A stretch of 28,222 nt of DNA from Clostridiales bacterium. Its GTDB lineage: Bacteria; Bacillota; Clostridia; Oscillospirales; Oscillospiraceae. The stretch is taken from the NCBI GenBank assembly GCA_018374635.1, contig JAHAEW010000040.1:1-28222 (forward strand), in the 5' to 3' direction. The translations under genes were made by a program, and so were the position numbers. The notes under the pieces are model-generated. The model had not been told where the DNA came from. It was given only the letters and a program-made list of their open reading frames with translations, and made no database searches. Positions 1 to 6,711 of the stretch are shown piece after piece (position 1 is the stretch's first letter; every line of letters begins with the position of its first letter).

Positions 1-5
1 GGCAT

Positions 6-41
6 AAAAAGATAGGGGGCCGACTTTCTTAGTTGGTCCCC
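6..41 (-). terminator. Intrinsic terminator, minus strand
   Basis: Arms 16-25 (GGGGCCGACT) and 31-41 (AGTTGGTCCCC) pair around a 5-nt loop, with one G-U pair and one bulge. Read on the minus strand the hairpin is followed by a T-rich stretch (five T at 10-6). It would end a minus-strand transcript coming from the structured region at 43-364; no coding gene lies directly before it. Confidence 0.6.
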
Positions 42-65
42 TGTTCTCTTTTCACCACTCGCCCG

Positions 66-141
66 TCTGCCTGTTCCGTCCTGCTGTTTCCTTATAGGAC
101 ACAGGCACAAGGCCGAACCTGCTTTTCTGTACCCAGGCAGA
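66..141 (-). other. Second folded element, unassigned
   Basis: TCTGCCTG (66-73) and CAGGCAGA (134-141) form a perfect 8-bp closing stem. Inside lies a smaller imperfect hairpin around the palindrome TCCTTATAGGA. The stretch has no plausible gene and sits between two minus-strand terminators, so it may be a small RNA or the 3' part of a longer transcript. Strand is inferred only from the terminators. No known RNA family was recognised. Confidence 0.3.
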
Positions 142-170
142 TAAAAACCCCACAGGCAGAGCCTGTGGGG
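141..170 (-). terminator. Strong intrinsic terminator, minus strand
   Basis: A perfect 10-bp stem (148-157 with 161-170, CCCCACAGGC/GCCTGTGGGG) with a 3-nt loop is followed on the minus strand by TTTTTAT (147-141). It ends the RNA element described at 148-364. The arm at 162-170 can instead pair with 356-364, so the terminator and the closing stem of the element exclude each other. Confidence 0.75.
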
Positions 171-364
171 GGTCCCGCAGAAGCCGTGTGGACTCCTTTA
201 AAACCTGCACGTAATTGGCAGGTGGGTTGTCTCCACAGCGCTTCCTTGCTTCCAACTTCCAGCGACCCACAAAGGGGGCCGGGAGGCCTGCAATCCACGC
301 CGTGAGGGCGACATCCCGTTTCAGAGATGTGGGTTTAAATAAAGCCCATCACGCACCCCGCAGG
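148..364 (-). ncRNA. Candidate structured small RNA (6S-like at best)
   Basis: This roughly 200-nt non-coding stretch folds extensively. ACCCACA/TGTGGGT (265-271 with 326-332) closes a multi-hairpin domain. GAAGC plus TGTGGA (180-192) pair with TCCACA plus GCTTC (231-244) around an inner hairpin with ACCTGC/GCAGGT arms. CCTGTGGGG (162-170) can pair with CCCCGCAGG (356-364). The strong terminator at 141-170 and the position about 40 nt after the DUF1292 stop favour the minus strand. The outermost stem, however, has a U-G pair on the plus strand and a C-A mismatch on the minus strand, so strand is not settled. Size and elongated fold would suit 6S RNA, but I cannot match a consensus. The conserved motifs of RNase P RNA, tmRNA and SRP RNA were looked for and not seen. 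Confidence 0.45.
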
Positions 365-402
365 AAAAATTCAGAAAAAATTCAAAATTGGTAAGTTGGA
401 GG

Positions 403-702
403 TTACTCCTCCTCGTCTTCAAAGAGCTCCTGCATGACCAACTCGTAGACAGCGTCCAGCTCTTCCTGACTGTCCAGCGTGGCCAACTGATCCTCGCCGT
501 CCACGTTGATGACCTTGAGGATGACCAGACCGTCGTCATCGCTCTCTTCCGGCGCTTCCGTGTCCTCATCGGCCTCGGTAACCGTCAAAAAGGCCATATA
601 AACCGTACCTTCGTGCTCGATCGTCGTACAGTATTCCAGTTCGAACTCATTGCCCTCCTCATCGGTCAGGGTAATGAACTCACCGCCAAATTCCTCGCTC
701 AT
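403..702 (-). CDS. DUF1292 family acidic protein (YrzB-like)
   Basis: A 99-residue, very acidic protein starting MSEEFGGEFITLTDEEG and ending in an ELFEDEEE tail. The pattern of a short beta-rich domain (I/L-T-L-x-D-E-E-G-N-E, then Y-M-A-F-L, then V-I-L-K-V) followed by a Glu/Asp-rich helix matches DUF1292, a small cytosolic family of unknown function common in Firmicutes and often near the yrzB/ruvX/alaS region. I chose the ATG at 702, because the longer reading frame upstream runs through the promoter region. A good promoter lies upstream at 782-810. The gene is monocistronic by spacing, with the candidate small RNA immediately downstream. The function is unknown; the family call is fairly secure, the start slightly less so because the ribosome binding site (GGTG) is weak. 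Confidence 0.85.
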   Translation of the reverse strand: MSEEFGGEFITLTDEEGNEFELEYCTTIEHEGTVYMAFLTVTEADEDTEAPEESDDDGLVILKVINVDGEDQLATLDSQEELDAVYELVMQELFEDEEE

Positions 703-781
703 GGCTTCACCGCTTTCTATGGTTTGTGGTCCCCAAAGGGGGAGGCCGGACAAAACGCCAAAGCGATTTGCTGCCGTACCT

Positions 782-810
782 ATTGTAACCCGAAGCAGGG
801 CAAATTGCAA
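782..810 (-). promoter_or_regulatory. SigA-type promoter of the DUF1292 gene
   Basis: On the minus strand TTGCAA (810-805) and TACAAT (787-782) are separated by 17 bp, close to consensus. Transcription would begin near 775, giving a leader of about 70 nt. That leader contains a CCCC/GGGG hairpin near 729-742. Confidence 0.7.
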
Positions 811-871
811 GACAGGAGCCCGCAAATTTTTTTGATATTCTAAAAATAGGAAATAAAGGGATAATATAGGG

Positions 872-899
872 TGGACAACTGGCGCACCTATGCTATAAT
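872..899 (+). promoter_or_regulatory. SigA-type promoter of the PBP gene
   Basis: TGGACA (872-877) and TATAAT (894-899) are separated by 16 bp, with an extended -10 TGC just before the hexamer. The predicted start near 906 falls at the beginning of an inverted repeat (905-931). Confidence 0.75.
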
Positions 900-904
900 A
901 TTCG

Positions 905-931
905 GGTACCTGTGACGAAGTCACCCATACC
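905..931. repeat. Inverted repeat at the PBP transcription start
   Basis: GGTA-N3-GTGAC-GAA-GTCAC-N3-TACC is a symmetric 27-bp inverted repeat centred on 918. Given the promoter at 872-899 it would be the very 5' end of the mRNA, or an operator just downstream of the start point. No regulator gene is adjacent. Confidence 0.5.
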
Positions 932-988
932 ATGGCAGCCGGCCGCAGGATGCGGCGGGGCTGGCCGACCGATACCGGAGGTGTCACT

Positions 989-3628
989 TTGGCAAGAACG
1001 ACGAATCCCAACGACGACCGGCGCGTGCGGGGAGGCGGAGGACATACGGCGCGAAACGTGCTCAAGGGGATTGGGACGCTGTTCCTGATCGGGATCGTGA
1101 CCTGTGCGTTTCTGGCCTGTTTTGCGGCGGTGTATATCACCACCGAAATCCTGCCCAACGCCCATGTGGACGCGCAGGCCTATTCCACGGCGCTGGCCAG
1201 TACGATCTATTACACCGACAAGGAGACCGGGGAGCCGGTGGAGCTCCAGTCCCTCTACGGAACCGAGAACCGGGTGTGGATCTCCTATGAAGAGATTCCG
1301 GAGGATCTGATCAACGCGACCATCGCCATTGAGGACCGGCGCTTCTACAAGCACAACGGCGTGGACTGGGTGCGTACCGCCCGGGCGGTGCTGAGCATGA
1401 TGACCGGCGAGGACATCCAGGGCGGCTCCACCCTGACCCAGCAGCTGCTCAAAAACATGACCCACTATAACGACGTCACCGTCAAGCGCAAGATCCTGGA
1501 GATCTTCCGGGCGCTGGATTTTGAAAAATACCACACCAAGGATGAGATCCTGGAGCTCTATCTGAACTATATCTACCTGGGACAGAAATGCTACGGCGTG
1601 TCCACGGCTGCGGAGAACTATTTCGGCAAGGACGTGCGGGAACTCTCCCTGGCCGAGTGCGCCAGTCTCATCAGCATTACCAACAACCCCTCCATGTATA
1701 ACCCCTACCTGCATCTGGAAAACAATGCCAACCGGGCGCTGAATGTGCTCAACGCCATGCTGGAGCAGGGGAAGATCAGCCAGGCCGAGTACGACGAGGC
1801 GGCCGCCCAGGTCAAGGCCGGATTGAACTTTACCAAGGGGACGGATGAAGAGCAGGAGAGCACCACCAATGTGCTCAGCTGGTATGCCGAGCAGGTGGTG
1901 CGGGATGTGATCGACGACCTGGTGGAAGAGGGCGGCTACTCAGAAGAGGTGGCCAGCAACATGGTTTACAGCGGCGGACTCAAGATCTATTCCTGTATTG
2001 ATCCGGACGTCCAGAAGGTGGTGGATGAGGTCTATCTCAACCGGGACAACCTCCCCCAGACCTCTTCCCGGGGAGAGCAGCTGGAATCGGCCATCGTGGT
2101 GCTGGATCACGACGGAGATGTGGTCGCCATGGCCGGCGCCATGGGAGAAAAAACGGCCAATCAGGTGCTGAACATGGCCACCATGAGCAAGCGCCAGCCC
2201 GGCTCCGCCATCAAGCCGCTCTCCGCCTATGCCCCGGCCATCGATCTGGGGCTCATTACGCCCAGCGCGGTCTTTGACGACACGCCGGTGATGCAGCTCA
2301 ATGGCTCCGCTTGGCCCTCCAACTCCTACGGTTACTACTGGGGCCGTGAGACGGTGAGCAAGGCGGTGGAGCAGTCGGCCAACACGATCCCGGCCCGGGT
2401 GATCCAGGAAATGGGCATCGGACAGTCCATGGAGTACCTGGAGGAGCATTTCCGCATTGACACGCTGGTCCACAGCGAAGAGAACAAAAAGAGCAATGAT
2501 GAGGGGCTGGCCCAGCTCTCCCTGGGCGGCCTGACCGACGGCGCCCGCGTGATCGACATGGCCGCGGCCTACTCGGTCTTTCCCCGCAGCGGCGTATATG
2601 TGGAGCCGCGCACCTACACCAAGGTGACCCGGGAGCAGGACGGCCAGGAAGTGGTCATCCTGGATAACGCCCAGGAGGAGGAGAGCGCGGTCAAATCCAC
2701 CACCGCGTGGTATATCAACAGCATGCTCAAGAACGTCATCAAGAGTCCCAACGGAGTGGGGACCGGCCGGGAGGCCTATTTCAGCGGCATGACCATCGCC
2801 GGCAAGACGGGTTCCACCAACGACTACAAGGACCGCTGGTTCGTGGGCTATTCCCCCTACTATACGGCGGCCGTGTGGACCGGATACGCCAAGTATCCCG
2901 AACGCATCAACAACGGTTCCACCAACCCGGCGGCCCAGATGTGGCGCAAGGTGATGGAGCCCATCCACCAGGGCCTGGAGGATGTGGGCTTTGACACGCC
3001 GGAGGGACTGGTGACCGTCAACATCTGCATTGACAGCGGCAAGCTGGCCGGTCCGAACTGTACGCTGGATCCCCGGGGGAACCGGGTCCAGGGGGCCTAT
3101 TTCTTCAATGGAGATCAGCCCACCGAGCACTGTGACGTTCACGATCAGACCATCGAGGTCTGCAAAGACAGTCCCATCCTCAATTCCTCCGGTGAGAGCA
3201 CCGGACTCTACCATCTGGCCGGGGAATTCTGCCCCCGGGAGGGAAATGAGGCGGGAGCGGAACCCACCGTCGTGGCCATCTCCCTGCCCAATTTTGAGCG
3301 GGAATCCTTCGGCAGAGGGGCGCGGGACGACGCCTACCGCCTGCAAAACGTACAGGCCCAGGGGACCTGTACGGTCCACACCCAGGCGCAGGAGAAGCCG
3401 CCGGAGTATGATCCGTCGACTTTCGATCCCATGGATCCCAGCACCTACCCGCCGGCGGAGCTCTATCCGGATTTTGACCCCTATGATCCGGAGACGTGGC
3501 CGGTGGTGACGCCGTCCCCGGAGCCGAGCGCGGAGCCCACAGAGCCGGGCGGCGAGCCGGAGGAGCCGGATCCCACGCCCTCTCCGCCGCCCAGTGAAGA
3601 GGTGGCGCCCCCCGCAGACGCCCAGTGA
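989..3628 (+). CDS. Class A penicillin-binding protein (PBP1A-type)
   Basis: A bifunctional peptidoglycan synthase of 879 residues: glycosyltransferase plus transpeptidase, anchored in the membrane with its bulk outside. A short basic cytoplasmic tail precedes one membrane helix (about 27-50). The GT51 domain shows the catalytic Glu at about 115 in IAIEDRRFYKHNGVD and the QGGSTLTQQ motif. The transpeptidase shows SAIK (Ser 406, Lys 409), SAN (463-465) and KTGST (606-610). After about residue 700 a Cys-containing extension and a Pro/Glu/Asp-rich tail follow, typical in length for clostridial PBP1A. I chose the TTG at 989 because GGAGGTG lies 5 nt before it; an ATG at 932 in frame lacks a ribosome binding site and lies in the leader. 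It is transcribed alone, with a terminator at 3636-3683. Confidence 0.95.
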   Translation: MARTTNPNDDRRVRGGGGHTARNVLKGIGTLFLIGIVTCAFLACFAAVYITTEILPNAHVDAQAYSTALASTIYYTDKETGEPVELQSLYGTENRVWISYEEIPEDLINATIAIEDRRFYKHNGVDWVRTARAVLSMMTGEDIQGGSTLTQQLLKNMTHYNDVTVKRKILEIFRALDFEKYHTKDEILELYLNYIYLGQKCYGVSTAAENYFGKDVRELSLAECASLISITNNPSMYNPYLHLENNANRALNVLNAMLEQGKISQAEYDEAAAQVKAGLNFTKGTDEEQESTTNVLSWYAEQVVRDVIDDLVEEGGYSEEVASNMVYSGGLKIYSCIDPDVQKVVDEVYLNRDNLPQTSSRGEQLESAIVVLDHDGDVVAMAGAMGEKTANQVLNMATMSKRQPGSAIKPLSAYAPAIDLGLITPSAVFDDTPVMQLNGSAWPSNSYGYYWGRETVSKAVEQSANTIPARVIQEMGIGQSMEYLEEHFRIDTLVHSEENKKSNDEGLAQLSLGGLTDGARVIDMAAAYSVFPRSGVYVEPRTYTKVTREQDGQEVVILDNAQEEESAVKSTTAWYINSMLKNVIKSPNGVGTGREAYFSGMTIAGKTGSTNDYKDRWFVGYSPYYTAAVWTGYAKYPERINNGSTNPAAQMWRKVMEPIHQGLEDVGFDTPEGLVTVNICIDSGKLAGPNCTLDPRGNRVQGAYFFNGDQPTEHCDVHDQTIEVCKDSPILNSSGESTGLYHLAGEFCPREGNEAGAEPTVVAISLPNFERESFGRGARDDAYRLQNVQAQGTCTVHTQAQEKPPEYDPSTFDPMDPSTYPPAELYPDFDPYDPETWPVVTPSPEPSAEPTEPGGEPEEPDPTPSPPPSEEVAPPADAQ

Positions 3629-3635
3629 CCGAACG

Positions 3636-3683
3636 AAAGCCCTCCGCCGTCTGGCTGAAGCAGCCGGGCCCGCGGAGGGCTTT
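3636..3683. terminator. Bidirectional terminator between convergent genes
   Basis: AAAGCCCTCCGC (3636-3647) pairs with GCGGAGGGCTTT (3672-3683), and an inner CTGGCTG/CAGCCGG stem extends the hairpin. It lies between the PBP stop and the stop of the convergent permease gene. The T-runs are short on both strands, so its strength is uncertain. Confidence 0.7.
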
Positions 3684-3684
3684 G

Positions 3685-4755
3685 CTATTTCCAGAGGTGG
3701 ACCAGGCCCCGGTCATGGAGCTCCTTGAGCATGACGGCGGCCACGGGGAAGAGAATCATACCGGCCGCTCCCCACAGGATAAAACCGGTATACATGGCGA
3801 TCAGCGCGGCCAGGGGAGGGAGGCCCGAGCCCTTTCCCACCAGCCTGGGTTCCAGGATGCTGCGGGTGAGAAAGAGCACGCCGTAGAGCAGGAGCAGTCC
3901 CAGGGCCAGCGAGGCCTGCCCCCGTAGCAGGGCCAGCAGCGCCCAGGGAAAAAGGACGATCCCCACGCCAAAGACCGGCAGGGCGTCCAGCAGCGCGGTG
4001 AATCCGGCGGCCAGAACGGCCAGATCCACCCCCAGCAGCAGAAATCCCACGGTGAGCAGAAACAGCGTGACCAGCATGAGGCACCCCTGTGCCCGCAGCC
4101 AGCCGGTCATGGCGTCCCGCACCGCGCCCGCCATATGCCGCAGGCGGGTGCGGTGGCGCGGCGGGACCTGACGCCAGAAAAACGCGCGCAGGCGGGACCG
4201 GTCCGCGCTGATGAAGCAGGTGGCCAGCGCGGTGGTAAAGAGAAAAAGGCCCCACTGGGGAAGGGCGGAGGCACTGCGGGCCAGCCATGCGGCCAGCAGG
4301 CCGGAGGCGTCCCCCAGCAGGCGCATGCCCTGGGCTTCCAGCGCCTCCACACCGCTGCGCAAGGTCTCCTGAAAGGGGATCGGGGCGGCGATGAGGAAGC
4401 GCTCTGCCCAGCGCTGGGCCCCGCCCAGCCAGCTGGTGAAGGCCGAGAGGAGCTGCGGCGCTTTTTGCAGAAGAACCGCGCACTCACTTCCAAGCCGCCA
4501 CACAAGCAATCCCAGGACCCCGGCCAGAAGAAGGAAAAAAACCAGGGTGCAAAGCGCCGCGGACAGGAAGCGGGGGAGCCTTCCGCACCGGGAGAGAAAG
4601 GACACGGGCCCTTCCAGCGCCCAGGCGCACAGCAGGGCCAGCAAAAAGGGCAGCAGGCAGGGAAGCGCGATGGGCAGCAGAAACCAGAGGCCTCCCAGAA
4701 CAAGAATGGCCCGCAAGGCGCGGACAGGGATCAGGGGAGAAGGCGGCTGATGCAC
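3685..4755 (-). CDS. AI-2E family permease, sporulation YtvI-like
   Basis: A 356-residue integral membrane protein. An N-terminal pair of helices is followed by a soluble stretch (about 100-180), then further helices including L-F-L-L-T-V-G-F-L-L-L-G-V and the family-typical E-P-R-L-V-G-K near the C-terminus. This layout matches the AI-2E transporter family, which includes the YtvI proteins of endospore formers. Members are exporters or of unknown substrate; a role in signal export is not implied here. The GTG at 4755 is chosen because GGAGG lies 7 nt upstream; an ATG 21 codons earlier lacks a ribosome binding site. It is transcribed alone, divergent from pheB and convergent with the PBP gene. 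The subfamily name YtvI is an inference from length and C-terminal motif. Confidence 0.8.
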   Translation of the reverse strand: MHQPPSPLIPVRALRAILVLGGLWFLLPIALPCLLPFLLALLCAWALEGPVSFLSRCGRLPRFLSAALCTLVFFLLLAGVLGLLVWRLGSECAVLLQKAPQLLSAFTSWLGGAQRWAERFLIAAPIPFQETLRSGVEALEAQGMRLLGDASGLLAAWLARSASALPQWGLFLFTTALATCFISADRSRLRAFFWRQVPPRHRTRLRHMAGAVRDAMTGWLRAQGCLMLVTLFLLTVGFLLLGVDLAVLAAGFTALLDALPVFGVGIVLFPWALLALLRGQASLALGLLLLYGVLFLTRSILEPRLVGKGSGLPPLAALIAMYTGFILWGAAGMILFPVAAVMLKELHDRGLVHLWK

Positions 4756-4847
4756 AGGGTGCCCTCCTTTCAGACGCTGTGGTTGTTTTGACGAAAAAGT
4801 GGGGATAATATTCCGCAAAACTGTTTGCTTTCACACGGGAACGGCGG

Positions 4848-4876
4848 TTGATTGTCGTAGTTTACTGTGCTAAAAT
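4848..4876 (+). promoter_or_regulatory. Promoter of the pheB-hom unit
   Basis: TTGATT (4848-4853) and TAAAAT (4871-4876) are spaced by 17 bp, with an extended -10 TGC. Transcription would begin near 4883, about 50 nt before the pheB start. Confidence 0.55.
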
Positions 4877-4933
4877 GATAACGATTCGATGAACAATTGC
4901 TTTTCGGAGAAGGACATTGAGGAGGGATTGACG

Positions 4934-5374
4934 TTGAGCAAGACACCAAATTATTTTATTGTGGAGGCCGGGGCGCTGCCTGAAATTTTTCTCAAGGTGG
5001 CGGAAGCCAAGCGCCTTCTGGAGACCGGAGAGGTGGATACGGTCAACGCCGCGACCCGCCGTGTGGGCATCAGCCGCAGCGCGTTCTACAAATATAAGGA
5101 TGCGGTACGGCCCTTCAACGATATGCTGCACGGGCGTATCGTCACCTTTCAGATCCTGCTGAAGGATGAGCCGGGCGTACTCTCGGCAGTCCTCAATATC
5201 TTTGCCCAGAGCGGCGGGAATATTCTGACCATCAATCAGGGAATCCCGGTCAACGGCTGCGCGGCCGTGACCATCGGCGCGGAGACGTCGGGCCTGCAGC
5301 TCTCTCTGGAGGAGCTGCTGGCACAGGCGCTCAGCGTGGAGGGCGTGGTGCGCTGCGAGATTCTGGCCGGCTGA
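4934..5374 (+). CDS. pheB: ACT domain protein PheB-like
   Basis: A 146-residue cytosolic protein. The N-terminal region (about 1-65) contains a helix-turn-helix-like stretch, VGISRSAFYKYKDAV, and the C-terminal part (about 68-146) is an ACT domain with the pattern DEPGVLSAVLNIFAQSGGNI. This arrangement and length match Bacillus PheB. ACT domains usually bind amino acids and report pathway output; the exact ligand is unknown. The TTG at 4934 is chosen since GGAGG (4921-4925) lies 8 nt before it and the product then begins like PheB homologues. The ATG at 4889 has no binding site. The hom start follows 22 bp after the stop, so the two are almost certainly cotranscribed, which suggests a regulatory role in aspartate-family synthesis (inference). 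Confidence 0.88.
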   Translation: MSKTPNYFIVEAGALPEIFLKVAEAKRLLETGEVDTVNAATRRVGISRSAFYKYKDAVRPFNDMLHGRIVTFQILLKDEPGVLSAVLNIFAQSGGNILTINQGIPVNGCAAVTIGAETSGLQLSLEELLAQALSVEGVVRCEILAG

Positions 5375-5396
5375 GCAGAGAGGAAGAGAAGGTAAT

Positions 5397-6599
5397 ATGA
5401 TACATGTGGCAATTCTGGGCTATGGGGTGGTGGGCTCCGGCGTGGCGGAGGTACTGCACGAAAATGCCGGGTCCATCGGCCGCCGGACGGAAGAGGAGAT
5501 CGGCGTCAAATATATCCTGGTGCGCAGAGACTATCCGGACAGTCCCTTCCGGGACCGGATGGTCCGGGATTTTTCCATCATTGAGCAGGACCCCCGGGTG
5601 GAAGTGGTGGTCGAGGTCATGGGCGGCACCGGCGCGGCCAGGGAGTACACGGAGCGGGCGCTGCGGGCCGGAAAGAGCGTGGTGACCGCCAACAAGGAGC
5701 TGGTGGCCGAGCACGGGTACGAGCTGCTCCAGCTGGCCCGGGAGCACGGCGCGCGCTATCTCTTTGAGGCCAGCGTGGGCGGGGGCATCCCCATCATCCG
5801 TCCGCTGAGCCAGTGCCTGGCGGCCAATGAGATCGAGGAGATCACGGGAATCCTCAACGGGACCACCAACTATATCCTGACCCGGATGATCCGGGGCGGG
5901 CTCTCCTTTGAAGCGGCCCTGAAAGAGGCCCAGGAGAACGGCTATGCCGAGGCCGATCCCACCGCCGACATCCAGGGCCATGACGCCTGCCGGAAGATCT
6001 GCATTCTTGCCTCCCTGGCCTTTGGACGGCATATCTATCCCCGGCAGGTCCCCACACAGGGGATCACGGAGCTGACCGGCGCCGACGTGGCCTACGCCGC
6101 CGGCGCGGGATACCGGTGGAAGCTGCTGGGCCGGGCCATCCGGCAGGCGGACGGACGGCTGTGCATCTATGTGGCGCCCCATCTGGTGGGGGAGGAGAAT
6201 CCGCTCTCCGGCGTGGAGGATGTGTTCAACGCCATCACGGTAAAGGGAAACGCGGTGGGCGATGTGATGTTCTATGGCCGGGGCGCCGGGAAGCGTCCCA
6301 CCGCCTCCGCGGTGGTGGCCGACGTGATGGACGTGGTCAAGCACCGGAAGGGCCCGGGGGAGCTGTCCTGGGCGCCGGGCGGCGGGGATACGGTGGCCCC
6401 GGCGGATGCGCTGGAGAGCCGCTGGTATGTCCGTCTGGCGGATGCCGCCGGAATTCCCGGGGAGGCGCAGGAGCTCACGCGCCCGGACGCCCCGGCAGGC
6501 GAGCGGGCCTTCCTCACCGGAAGCATGAGCGGCGAACAGCTGCGGGCGAGCCTGTCCGGATTCGGACGGATCGTTCTGGCTCAGCGGGTGCTGGACTGA
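5397..6599 (+). CDS. hom: Homoserine dehydrogenase
   Basis: Reduces aspartate semialdehyde to homoserine with NAD(P)H, the branch point to threonine and methionine. The nucleotide-binding fold opens with GYGVVG (8-13). The catalytic region contains VVTANKELV (Lys near 100), GILNGTTNYIL, and the signature AQENGYAEADPTADIQGHD followed by a Lys near 200. The protein has 400 residues, about 30 fewer than Bacillus Hom. Its C-terminal 60 residues begin like an ACT domain (SRWYVRLAD) but lack the usual G-V-L and helix segments, so the feedback domain appears shortened. An AGAAGG site precedes the ATG. It follows pheB by 22 bp, and lysC starts 112 bp downstream with no clear terminator between, though a CCGCTC/GAGCGG hairpin lies in that gap. 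Confidence 0.95.
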   Translation: MIHVAILGYGVVGSGVAEVLHENAGSIGRRTEEEIGVKYILVRRDYPDSPFRDRMVRDFSIIEQDPRVEVVVEVMGGTGAAREYTERALRAGKSVVTANKELVAEHGYELLQLAREHGARYLFEASVGGGIPIIRPLSQCLAANEIEEITGILNGTTNYILTRMIRGGLSFEAALKEAQENGYAEADPTADIQGHDACRKICILASLAFGRHIYPRQVPTQGITELTGADVAYAAGAGYRWKLLGRAIRQADGRLCIYVAPHLVGEENPLSGVEDVFNAITVKGNAVGDVMFYGRGAGKRPTASAVVADVMDVVKHRKGPGELSWAPGGGDTVAPADALESRWYVRLADAAGIPGEAQELTRPDAPAGERAFLTGSMSGEQLRASLSGFGRIVLAQRVLD

Positions 6600-6711
6600 C
6601 GGCCCGGGGGAGCAGAACATAGGATAGTGAGAGGGAGGGGGCCGCTCCGGCCGCCGTTCCTTCCGAGCGGACAACGCTCCACTCTGAAGTTTTAGGGGGT
6701 ACATAGATACC

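Noticed and set aside
1..402. RNase P RNA, tmRNA or SRP RNA
   Set aside because: The conserved GAGGAAAGTC of RNase P, the tRNA-like ends and tag frame of tmRNA, and the S-domain GGAAGCAGCC motif of SRP RNA were looked for on both strands and not found.
703..1158. N-terminal extension of the DUF1292 frame upstream of 702
   Set aside because: It would cross its own promoter and the divergent PBP promoter; the ATG at 702 gives the normal family length.
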